Source of the DNA: Parabacteroides sp.
GTDB lineage: Bacteria; Bacteroidota; Bacteroidia; Bacteroidales; Tannerellaceae
NCBI GenBank assembly: GCA_022775005.1
Contig: JALFJR010000103.1
Location: 1 to 36,742 of the forward strand
Length of the DNA: 36,742 bases
Reading direction: 5' to 3'
In this document: positions 7,974 through 14,761 of the stretch, one piece after another
Position numbering within the stretch: position 1 is the stretch's first letter
Layout of the letters: each line of letters opens with the position of its first letter
Made by a program: the position numbers and the translations under genes
The notes under the pieces: model-generated
Seen by the model: the letters and a program-made list of their open reading frames with translations, nothing else
Told to the model about the DNA's origin: nothing
The model's database searches: none

Positions 7974-8209
7974 TGCAAAATGAATGGGATGGACTGCCCA
8001 AAGAAACAGGTCAGCGGATTTGTCGTTTAGATGAGGCTATCCGTGCAGCTAAAGAAAATACTTTGGTCGATCTACATATAGTTTGCAAAGATAGTTTTTT
8101 CTTTTTGAATTGTCGTTGTAATTCTGCGAAATCTCCCCGCGAGCCGCGGGAGCTTTTTTCAGGGGTGATATTTCTTCCCGCGAGCCGCGAGAGCCTTTTT
8201 CAGGGGTGA
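7973..8209 (+). CDS. Short hypothetical ORF running into the 41-bp repeats (probably truncated)
   Basis: 78 aa from ATG 7973, which overlaps the stop of the FtsZ-like gene (TGATG). The first 53 codons (MQNEWDGLPKETGQRICRLD onward, ending near FFLNCRCN) look like ordinary coding sequence. From about base 8130 the frame passes through the tandem hairpin repeats, and the last 25 residues are just their translation. The likeliest reading is a gene whose 3' end was replaced by the repeat array. Coupling to the FtsZ-like gene suggests it was part of the same system. Confidence 0.4.
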   Translation: MQNEWDGLPKETGQRICRLDEAIRAAKENTLVDLHIVCKDSFFFLNCRCNSAKSPREPRELFSGVIFLPASRESLFQG

Positions 8210-8362
8210 TATTTCTTCTCGCGAGCCGCGAGAGCTTTTTTCAGGGGTGAAATTGCTTCTCGCGAGCCGCGGGAGCTTTTTTCAGGGGTGATATTTGCTC
8301 TCGCGAGCCGCGGCGACCTTTCTACAGGGTGAAATTGCTTCTCGCGAGCTGCGGCGACATCA
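8125..8362 (+). repeat. Tandem array of 41-bp hairpin repeats, six units (array 1)
   Basis: The core GCGAGCCGC (last unit GCGAGCTGC) recurs at 8139, 8180, 8221, 8262, 8303 and 8344, exactly 41 bases apart each time. Each unit is centred on an inverted repeat such as CTCGCG-AGC-CGCGAG, and in the first four units the stem is followed by AGCTTTTTT or a near copy, so on the plus strand they resemble intrinsic terminators. The remainder of the unit carries AGGGGTGATATTTCTT or a variant. The last two units are diverged (GCGGCGAC). No unique spacers are present, so this is not a CRISPR. Confidence 0.9.
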
Positions 8363-8385
8363 GGTTTACACAATCTGGATAATCG

Positions 8386-8415
8386 TTGCAATGAGGAGAA
8401 TAATTTGTACTTTCG
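8386..8415 (+). promoter_or_regulatory. Bacteroidota-type promoter for queA
   Basis: TTG at 8386-8388, a 19-base spacer and TACTTTCG at 8408-8415 fit the Bacteroidota sigma-ABfr consensus (TTG, N19-21, TAnnTTTG) with one deviation. Transcription should start near 8421, giving a leader of about 30 bases to ATG 8452. Confidence 0.65.
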
Positions 8416-8451
8416 CGCAGGAATCTTGCCAGAGTGAGATCCGTGCTTTTT

Positions 8452-9681
8452 ATGATGATGACGACAGAGACGAAACAGATACGTATGGAGGATTATGACT
8501 ATCCTCTGCCCGATGAACGCATTGCAAAATTTCCATTGGCAAAGCGCGACGAATCCAAGCTACTTTTATATCGTAAGGGTGAGATCGAAGAGAATCAATT
8601 CAAACGGCTTCCTGACTTCTTGCCGACCGATGCCTTGATGGTGTTCAACAACACGAGGGTTATCCAAGCGCGCCTGTTTTTCCAAAAAGAGACGGGTGCA
8701 CGCATCGAGGTCTTTTGCTTAGAGCCTTTCCAACCCCTTGATTATGCGTTGGTTTTCCAACAGACAACTTCCTGTGTGTGGACCTGTTTGGTGGGTAACT
8801 TGAAGAAGTGGAAAGAGGGCACCTTGCATCGCTCTGTCACGATCGGAGCAGATGAGGTGGTGCTTCATGCGGAGAAATTGGCATCGCATGGCGATACGCA
8901 CGAGGTTCGTTTCTCTTGGGACAATGCGCATTATACCTTTGCCGACATCTTGGACGCGGCAGGCGTGCTGCCTATTCCTCCCTATTTGCATCGAGCCACT
9001 GAGCAGAGCGACTTGCAGACCTACCAAACCGTTTATTCCAAGATCAAGGGTTCGGTAGCGGCACCTACCGCCGGTTTGCATTTCACGCCGGAAGTCTTGG
9101 CGGCTATTGACGAAAAGGGAATTGGTAGAGAGGAGGTTACTTTGCATGTGGGTGCTGGTACGTTTAAGCCGGTTAAGAGCGAGACAATCGAGGGACATGA
9201 GATGCACACAGAGTTTATCTCTGTACGCCGAGAGACAATCGCTCATCTGAAGAGTAAAATAGGTCACATCATCGCTGTTGGCACCACCTCCGTGCGTACG
9301 TTGGAAAGCCTCTATTATATAGGTGTCATCCTGTCCACTCAGCCGGAAGCAACCTCCGAGGAGCTGGTGGTCAAGCAATGGATGCCTTACGAGGCCGCGA
9401 ATAACCAACTGACCGCAGAGGAGGCTTTACAAAACATCTTGGATTACTTAGACCGTCATCAAGCGGATAAGTTGGTGACTGCCACACAGATCATCATCGC
9501 TCCGGGCTATACGTTCAAGTTGGTGAAAGGAATTGTGACCAATTTCCATCAACCCAAGAGCACACTGCTACTGCTCATCTCCGCCTTCGTGAAAGGTGAT
9601 TGGCGGAAGATCTATGATTACGCATTGGCGCATGATTTCCGTTTCTTAAGTTACGGAGACAGTTCTTACCTTCAATTTTGA
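8452..9681 (+). CDS. queA: S-adenosylmethionine:tRNA ribosyltransferase-isomerase (QueA family)
   Basis: 409 aa from ATG 8452 (an upstream GTG at 8434 is less likely given the promoter). QueA transfers and isomerises the ribosyl moiety of SAM onto preQ1-modified tRNA to give epoxyqueuosine. Diagnostic blocks are YDYPLPDERIAKFPLAKRDE near the start, VAAPTAGLHFTPEVL in the middle, GAGTFKPVKSE and HEMHTEF shortly after, and VGTTSVRTLES. The protein is about 55 residues longer than typical QueA (about 350 aa). Bacteroidota often carry such a longer paralogue, so it could be a paralogue with altered substrate rather than the main QueA. It lies 10 bases before porE. Confidence 0.85.
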   Translation: MMMTTETKQIRMEDYDYPLPDERIAKFPLAKRDESKLLLYRKGEIEENQFKRLPDFLPTDALMVFNNTRVIQARLFFQKETGARIEVFCLEPFQPLDYALVFQQTTSCVWTCLVGNLKKWKEGTLHRSVTIGADEVVLHAEKLASHGDTHEVRFSWDNAHYTFADILDAAGVLPIPPYLHRATEQSDLQTYQTVYSKIKGSVAAPTAGLHFTPEVLAAIDEKGIGREEVTLHVGAGTFKPVKSETIEGHEMHTEFISVRRETIAHLKSKIGHIIAVGTTSVRTLESLYYIGVILSTQPEATSEELVVKQWMPYEAANNQLTAEEALQNILDYLDRHQADKLVTATQIIIAPGYTFKLVKGIVTNFHQPKSTLLLLISAFVKGDWRKIYDYALAHDFRFLSYGDSSYLQF

Positions 9682-9691
9682 GTTTTGAATT

Positions 9692-11662
9692 ATGAATGAT
9701 AGAGTACTGTATTTTTTGATGCTCCTTCTTTCGCTTTGCGCTTGTCGATCAGCCAAGTTGAGCGAGGCGGAGGAAAAGCAACGGATTGGCGAGTATTATG
9801 AGGCAGCCGCTATCTATCGGAAGGTTTATACGAAGACCTCACCCCAGAAACGGGATTTGCGGGGGTATATCGCTTTCCGCATGGCTGAATGCAATCGACT
9901 GATTAACAATACAGGAAAGGCTACCAGTGGCTATATGAACGCCATTCGCTACGACTATCCGGATAGCATCGTCTATCTGCGTTTGGCACAGATGCAGCAC
10001 AAGGCTGGAGCCTATGCGGAAGCTATCAAGAATTACGATATTTATTCCGAGAACGCACCAAGCAGCCAATTGGCGATCAATGGCATACAGGGCTGCGAGC
10101 TGGCTCCCGGATGGCGAAAGAACCCTACCCGCTACGAAGTGCATCGCATGGAGAAATTCAATTCCCGCCGAGCAGAGTTTAGCCCGATGCTGACGGGTGA
10201 CAAGTATGACCAACTCTATTTTGCCTCTTCTCGCACCAAAGACAAGGAGGCCAAGATCAGTGCGATCACCGGGCAAAACAACAATAATCTTTTCTTGGTG
10301 AAACAAGATGAGAAGGGAGCTTGGTTAGCGCCCCAAGAATTGGAAGATGAGGTGAATACGGAGTTTGACGAAGGTACACCCTCTTTCTCCGCTGACGGGA
10401 ACACCATGTATTATACCTATTGTGCCCAAGATCCGGAAGGACCACGAACCGCAGAAATTTACATCTCCAACCGGAGTAGCGCCAAATGGGGAAAAGGTAC
10501 CCGAGCGACGATCGTAAAAGATTCCGTGACGGCTTTGGGACACCCTTCCATCTCACCCGATGGGAAATATCTCTACTATGTATCGGATGCGGTAGGTGGA
10601 TTAGGGGGAAAAGATATTTTCCGTTCTAAGGTATTAGGCAACAACAGCTTCGGGCCTATGGAGAATCTGGGGCAAGAGATCAACACCGCCGGCGACGAGC
10701 TTTTCCCCTATTGTCGTGATTCTGTCACGCTTTACTTCGCCTCCAACGGCCATCCAGGGATGGGTGGATTGGATTTATTTAAAGCCACCCAAGACAGTAC
10801 CGGCCATTGGAAAGTGGAGAACATGGGAGCTCCCATCAATTCCATGGGCGATGATTTTGGCATCACCTTCGCCGGACAGGCAGAAAAAGGTTTCTTTAGC
10901 TCCAACCGCAACGATGCTCGAGGTTATGACCACCTCTATTCGTTTGAGCTGCCTACGATTACGATTTCCATCGAGGGCATAGTCAACGACGTGGATGAAT
11001 ACCCGATCGAGGAGGCCACCGTGCGCATCGTTGGTAAAGATGGCTTGAACGTGAAGGTCCCGGTCAAGAAGGATGGCTCCTATCGGGTAGAATTGGAGCG
11101 GGATATTCGTTATGTGATGATGGCGAGTGCCCGAGGCTACCTCAATCAGAATTATGAGCTGCACACCGGCCCGGAGGAGAAGAACGAGACCTATATCGTC
11201 GATTTCTTCCTCTCTCCCATCAGCAAACCGGTGGTCATCGAGAATATCTTCTATGATTTCGACAAAGCCACCCTGCGGCCAGAGTCGAAGAAAGCGTTGG
11301 ACGAGATGATTAAGATGCTGAACGACAACCCTAACGTCACGATTGAGCTGGGTGCGCATACTGACCGTAAGGGTACGGATCAGTATAACGAACGGTTGGC
11401 CAGTCGCCGAGCTCAATCCGTGGTGGATTACTTGATTGCAGGGGGTATCAAGGCCGATCGCTTGGAGGCGAAAGGGTATGGCGAGAGCGTGCCCAAGACC
11501 ATCAACAAGAAAATGGCCAAGCAGTATGACTTTTTGAACGAAGGGGATGTTTTGACGGAAGAGTTTATCTTGAACCTGACACCCGAGCAGCAGGAGATCG
11601 CCGATCAGATCAACCGACGGACGGAGTTCAAGGTGCTACGTACGAATTATAACCTGTTTTGA
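9692..11662 (+). CDS. porE: PorE-like lipoprotein: TPR, beta-propeller, CRD and OmpA peptidoglycan-binding domains
   Basis: 656 aa. A lipoprotein signal with LCAC places the lipidated Cys near residue 18. TPR-like helices follow at about 25-140 (AEEKQRIGEYYEAAAIYRKV), then WD40/PD40-type propeller repeats at about 150-420 (recurring FSADGNTMYY, ISPDGKYLYY, RDSVTLYFAS), a carboxypeptidase-regulatory-like domain at about 425-510, and an OmpA C-terminal domain from about 515 (FYDFDKATLRPES, then ELGAHTDRKGTDQYNERLAS with the peptidoglycan-contacting Asp and Arg). This order and length match Porphyromonas gingivalis PorE, which links the type IX secretion machinery to peptidoglycan. It acts in the periplasm, attached to the outer membrane. 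The exact orthology is from memory. Confidence 0.8.
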   Translation: MNDRVLYFLMLLLSLCACRSAKLSEAEEKQRIGEYYEAAAIYRKVYTKTSPQKRDLRGYIAFRMAECNRLINNTGKATSGYMNAIRYDYPDSIVYLRLAQMQHKAGAYAEAIKNYDIYSENAPSSQLAINGIQGCELAPGWRKNPTRYEVHRMEKFNSRRAEFSPMLTGDKYDQLYFASSRTKDKEAKISAITGQNNNNLFLVKQDEKGAWLAPQELEDEVNTEFDEGTPSFSADGNTMYYTYCAQDPEGPRTAEIYISNRSSAKWGKGTRATIVKDSVTALGHPSISPDGKYLYYVSDAVGGLGGKDIFRSKVLGNNSFGPMENLGQEINTAGDELFPYCRDSVTLYFASNGHPGMGGLDLFKATQDSTGHWKVENMGAPINSMGDDFGITFAGQAEKGFFSSNRNDARGYDHLYSFELPTITISIEGIVNDVDEYPIEEATVRIVGKDGLNVKVPVKKDGSYRVELERDIRYVMMASARGYLNQNYELHTGPEEKNETYIVDFFLSPISKPVVIENIFYDFDKATLRPESKKALDEMIKMLNDNPNVTIELGAHTDRKGTDQYNERLASRRAQSVVDYLIAGGIKADRLEAKGYGESVPKTINKKMAKQYDFLNEGDVLTEEFILNLTPEQQEIADQINRRTEFKVLRTNYNLF

Positions 11663-11681
11663 GAAAGGAGTATATCAAACA

Positions 11682-12200
11682 ATGATCACCCTTTATTTGG
11701 CACGACACGGACAAACCGAGCAAAACCTGGCGCACATCTTCCAAGGGCAAATGCCGGGCAACCTGACCGCCTTAGGCCGACAGCAAGCCGCCGAATTGGG
11801 GGAGCGGCTGCGTGCGATTCCGTTCGATAGCCTCCTGAGTAGCGACCTCGCCCGTGCTTATGACACGGTAGAGATTGCTTGCGGCGATCGTCACCTCCCC
11901 CATTACACCACCCCCTTGCTTCGAGAGATCGACTGGGGCAGCTGGACAGGTTTGGACATCACCCCTGAGCGAAGCCTGCTGATGCGTCCGGCCGATGCCG
12001 AGAGCGATGCGCAACTCTACGAACGAGCCGCCCGCTTCGTGGAGTACGTCAGGCAGCACTTCGAGGGGCAGACCCTGTTCGCCGTCGGGCATGGCATGAT
12101 CAATCGCCGCATCATCGCCCAAATCGAAGGCCTTCCTTTGGAGCGCGTCAAAGAGGTGCCCCTCTTCACCAATTGCGAATATCGCCGGCTGACGTTATAA
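11682..12200 (+). CDS. Histidine phosphatase family protein (phosphoglycerate mutase-like)
   Basis: 172 aa. The RHG signature (LARHGQTEQN, catalytic His9) opens the protein, and VGHG near residue 143-146 provides the second catalytic His. Arg residues expected of the phosphate pocket are present (R8 and LSSDLARAYDT near 46-56). Length and motifs fit the CobC/GpmB-like branch of the superfamily, so the substrate cannot be told from sequence. It begins 19 bases after porE and may be cotranscribed. GC content rises from here into the RiPP cluster. Confidence 0.85.
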   Translation: MITLYLARHGQTEQNLAHIFQGQMPGNLTALGRQQAAELGERLRAIPFDSLLSSDLARAYDTVEIACGDRHLPHYTTPLLREIDWGSWTGLDITPERSLLMRPADAESDAQLYERAARFVEYVRQHFEGQTLFAVGHGMINRRIIAQIEGLPLERVKEVPLFTNCEYRRLTL

Positions 12201-12205
12201 TCATT

Positions 12206-12236
12206 GCCCATCGTTTTGGGAAACCATGGGCAACAA
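12206..12236 (+). terminator. Stem-loop after the histidine phosphatase gene
   Basis: TTGCCCATCGTTT pairs with AAACCATGGGCAA across a short loop with one mismatch. No long U-tract follows, so it is a weak intrinsic terminator or a 3'-end protecting stem. Confidence 0.45.
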
Positions 12237-12354
12237 GTTTCCATTCCTATGAATTTGTGGCAAAATTACACATTTTTCCTATGAAAAACGTGATGATTTG
12301 CACATTTCTGACACTTATCCAACCGGGGACCATGGAGATTTTGACAGCATGAGA

Positions 12355-12505
12355 TGCCGGGGCAAGCCCGGCAGGACACGAGGGAGAGTAGAGACGTCAC
12401 ACCGGGGCGTCTCAATCATAACCCATGACCTCACACGTAGAGACGTTGCGTGCAACGTCTCAAAATACCATCCGGGGATCATGGAGACGTAGCACGCTAC
12501 GTCTC
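12355..12505. repeat. Cluster of REP-like palindromes in a 520-bp intergenic region
   Basis: TGCCGGGGCAAGCCCGGCA (12355-12373) is followed by three hairpins that all start GAGACG and end CGTCTC: 12391-12413, 12440-12461 and 12484-12505, with different but self-complementary centres. The same two families recur at 31365-31383 and 31441-31463, so they are dispersed genomic repeats and not specific to this locus. Confidence 0.75.
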
Positions 12506-12541
12506 TACACACAGCAACCCTTATTGAAGAAAAATACTTGG

Positions 12542-12571
12542 CCAGTTAGAGAAATATTTTTCTACAACTGG
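12542..12571. promoter_or_regulatory. Imperfect palindrome upstream of the RiPP operon (candidate operator)
   Basis: CCAGTTAGAGAAATA is followed directly by the near-complement of itself ending AACTGG, a 30-bp dyad with 12 of 15 positions matched. It lies about 67 bases upstream of the -7 box of precursor gene 1, so an activator site is more plausible than a blocking repressor site. Evidence is symmetry and position only. Confidence 0.35.
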
Positions 12572-12637
12572 ATAAAAATTTTCGGTCAATAAAAATAAAT
12601 CGCAAATGACCGGGTACAATCATTGAACCCTATTTCC

Positions 12638-12645
12638 TACCTTTG
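12638..12645 (+). promoter_or_regulatory. -7 box of the RiPP operon promoter
   Basis: TACCTTTG matches the Bacteroidota -7 consensus TAnnTTTG. The nearest upstream TTG (12623-12625) is only 12 bases away rather than 19-21, so the -33 element is weak or absent, which fits an activator-dependent promoter. The leader to ATG 12721 would be about 70 bases. Confidence 0.5.
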
Positions 12646-12720
12646 CCATCAATCAATGGGACAGGCATCCTTATCGGAGAACGAATCATTGAGATGTAAC
12701 CTTATAAACTTAATAGGAAT

Positions 12721-12996
12721 ATGAACATCGAAGCGAACAAAAAGCTTTGGGCGAAGATCGTCGCCAAAGCATGGTGTGATGAGGCCTACAAGGCTGAGTT
12801 GTTAAACAATCCTGAGCAGGTGCTGAAAGCGGAAGGTGCTGATATTCCCGAAGGAGTGCGTGTGCACGTGGTGGAAGAGCAGAAGCCCTCGACTGCGGAG
12901 GATATCTACCTTTACCTGCCCTCTGTGAAAGGGACCATCGTCATGGACGAGAACGAGGTGAAGAAGGCAGCAAAGAGCTGTTGCTTTACCATGTAA
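12721..12996 (+). CDS. NHLP-type (nitrile hydratase leader) RiPP precursor peptide 1
   Basis: 91 aa. The first 80 or so residues resemble the nitrile-hydratase-alpha-like leader of TOMM/NHLP precursors: LWAKIVAKAWCDEAYKAELL at 9-28, then NNPEQVLKAEGADIPEGVRV, then IYLYLPSV. The C-terminus (KAAKSCCFTM) is short, with adjacent Cys and a Thr, which are substrates for azoline formation by a YcaO cyclodehydratase. The usual Gly-Gly before the core is replaced by Ala-Ala-Lys, so the cleavage site and core length are uncertain. It lies 22 bases before the SagB-type dehydrogenase gene and is intact, unlike its paralogue at 14327. The product is unknown. Confidence 0.8.
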   Translation: MNIEANKKLWAKIVAKAWCDEAYKAELLNNPEQVLKAEGADIPEGVRVHVVEEQKPSTAEDIYLYLPSVKGTIVMDENEVKKAAKSCCFTM

Positions 12997-13018
12997 CGAA
13001 GCTGAACTGGAGGATAGC

Positions 13019-14308
13019 ATGGAATACCGATTCAAACAGGACATACATATAGCGCAGATTCCCGCTTTAACCGCCGAGCAGACGCAGCGGTTGCAGCAGA
13101 CGTGGTGGACGGAGGATGACTTCGTAGAGCTTTTCTCTGCCTCGCCCGATGGCTTTACGACCGCCTATTTCCTGCTCGAACAGCTGAAGAAGCAGCAACT
13201 TTTAGAGGTCCGCTTGGCGGATGCCACGCATGAGCTGCGCCTGCCCGCACACTATGCGGACTTTCGCTTTCCGGAACCGTTAGAGCTGCCCGACCGGGTT
13301 CGCCTGAGTCGTTGGGCTTATTTGCGTTCCTCCACAGAGGATCTATCCGAACGCAACACGTTGCGTCCCTACCTCTGGTTACGCTCTTCCAAGTCTTTGT
13401 TGTGCTATCGGTTCGAGGCTGAGGTGCTTCCCCACCTGTTTGCCCCCACCGAGGCATTGACTGTGTTTGAATGGCAAGTGCGCTTCCTGCTCTTGCAGGA
13501 GGGTGTGCTGCTATCGGCTGAGGCTCCGCAGGAGGAGGCGGGTGCTTGGGAATTTCACGACCGGCTGTTCTATGCCGAGAGCACGGACGGAACCACCCTC
13601 TCCCCGACGGGAGTACGCTTTGAATTGCAGGGCAGCGCACCATCTCTCTACAAAGAGCCAATGGTGGACGAGGCTCGGTGCATTGCCTTGCCGGAAGTCG
13701 CCCTGTCGGAGGAGCGTTCATTCGCTGAGGTGCTCCACGGTCGTCGCACAGATCGGCATTTCAGCGAGGCCGCCTTACCACTCCCGTTGCTGTCCACTTT
13801 CCTTCGGGAGAGTATGCAGGTGCAACAGGAGGTCTCTTCAGGTCTTAGTAAGGAGGACAGGGTATCGCTCCGCCCCTCGCCATCGGGAGGTGCCCGCCAT
13901 GCGTTGGAGTGCTACCTGCGCATCGACCGGGTGGAGGGGCTCGCACCGGGGCTCTACCACTACCTGCCACAGCAGCACGCCCTGGAGCCGATCCCCTTCG
14001 GTGAGAAGGCGTGGAAAACGACCGCCCGACTCTGCTATCCCCTTCGCACGAAAAGCGATTTTCCACCGCAGGTATGTTGCTTCTATGCAGTCCGCCTCAG
14101 ACGCATCTCGTGGAAATACACCGGCATCGCCTATCGGTTGGCGTTGCCGGATCTGGGCTGCCTGCTGCAGACGCAGCAGTTAGTCGCCACCTCCCTCGGG
14201 ATGAAGAGCTGCATCTTCGGAGCTGTGGAGGGCGAGGCGTTCGCCAAGGCCTTTGGAACCGACGTGGAGCAAGAGCCTTTCATTGGAGAATTGATCATCG
14301 GCATTTAA
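13019..14308 (+). CDS. SagB-type (ThcOx) FMN-dependent azoline dehydrogenase
   Basis: 429 aa, preceded by GGAGG. Members of this nitroreductase-fold family oxidise azolines in RiPP peptides to azoles with FMN. Residues 1-215 form the variable N-terminal region (leader-interaction part in relatives). The FMN domain starts near 225: FAEVLHGRRTDRHFSEAALP, then RPSPSGGARHALECYL (285-300), GLAPGLYHYLP (307-317), and WKYTGIAYRLALPDLGCLLQ (365-384). The FMN-binding SPSGGARH block is intact and the length is typical, so this gene looks functional. It stands between the two precursors, as expected for a tailoring enzyme of this cluster. Confidence 0.85.
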   Translation: MEYRFKQDIHIAQIPALTAEQTQRLQQTWWTEDDFVELFSASPDGFTTAYFLLEQLKKQQLLEVRLADATHELRLPAHYADFRFPEPLELPDRVRLSRWAYLRSSTEDLSERNTLRPYLWLRSSKSLLCYRFEAEVLPHLFAPTEALTVFEWQVRFLLLQEGVLLSAEAPQEEAGAWEFHDRLFYAESTDGTTLSPTGVRFELQGSAPSLYKEPMVDEARCIALPEVALSEERSFAEVLHGRRTDRHFSEAALPLPLLSTFLRESMQVQQEVSSGLSKEDRVSLRPSPSGGARHALECYLRIDRVEGLAPGLYHYLPQQHALEPIPFGEKAWKTTARLCYPLRTKSDFPPQVCCFYAVRLRRISWKYTGIAYRLALPDLGCLLQTQQLVATSLGMKSCIFGAVEGEAFAKAFGTDVEQEPFIGELIIGI

Positions 14309-14326
14309 CCTTTAAAAATAGACATT

Positions 14327-14617
14327 ATGAATATCGAAGAGAACAAGAAGCTGTGGGCGAAGATAGTAACCAAGGCTTGATGTGATGAGGCCTTCAAGGC
14401 CGAGTTGCTGAGCAACGCAGAGCAGGTGCTGAAAGCGGAAGGTGCGGAGATCCCCGAAGGGGTACATGTGCATGTGGTGGAGGAGCGGAAGCCCTCGACG
14501 GTGGAGGAGATCTACCTCTATTTACCGCCTGTAAGCAAGACCATCATGCTGGAAGAAGAGGAGGCCAAAAAGGCGGCAAGCATGTGTTATAGATATACTA
14601 AAAGTTGTAAGCCTTAA
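14327..14617 (+). pseudogene. NHLP-type RiPP precursor peptide 2, interrupted by a TGA
   Basis: From ATG 14327 the frame closely follows precursor 1 (MNIEENKKLWAKIVTKA) but reads TGA at 14378-14380 where precursor 1 has Trp18 (TGG). The frame then continues unbroken (CDEAFKAELLSNAEQVLKAE onward) to TAA 14615-14617. A single base change explains it. The C-terminal core differs strongly from precursor 1: ASMCYRYTKSCKP against AKSCCFTM, while the leaders are nearly identical, as expected for leader-guided RiPPs with diversifying cores. Restart at ATG 14405 would lose the first leader helix. Confidence 0.8.
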
Positions 14618-14665
14618 TCCTGCATCAATGTATTCTTAAAGAAGATCACCTGATTAGATTACGAC

Positions 14666-14719
14666 AAGGTGTACCCACTGTGAGGGGATGTAAACAGCCC
14701 TCCTGGTGAGTACACCCTT
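14666..14719 (+). promoter_or_regulatory. Long stem-loop between precursor 2 and the cyclodehydratase gene
   Basis: AAGGTGTACCCACTGTGAGGG (14666-14686, given here only as its 5' arm) pairs with the complementary arm ending GTACACCCTT at 14719. The terminal loop is about 10 bases, with a few mismatches near TGT/CTG. No U-tract follows. In RiPP operons such stems often allow partial read-through or protect the abundant precursor mRNA. Confidence 0.6.
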
Positions 14720-14761
14720 ATTCATATATAACAATATAGTATTGCAAAGAACGGAAAGCGT

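Noticed and set aside
7973-8209. Missing T7/C-terminal domain of the FtsZ-like protein encoded by the next ORF
   Set aside because: Its first 53 residues show no GxxNxDxxD loop or FtsZ C-terminal pattern, so a frameshifted FtsZ is not supported.
13155-13721. Long reverse-strand frames within the SagB gene and other GC-rich genes
   Set aside because: They are opposite-strand shadows of well-supported genes, with no motif or initiation context.
14378-14380. TGA in precursor 2 as selenocysteine or as reassigned Trp
   Set aside because: The paralogue has Trp (TGG) here, neighbouring genes also carry TAA and TAG interruptions, and Bacteroidota use the standard code. No SECIS-like element was looked for in detail, but simple nonsense mutation is sufficient.
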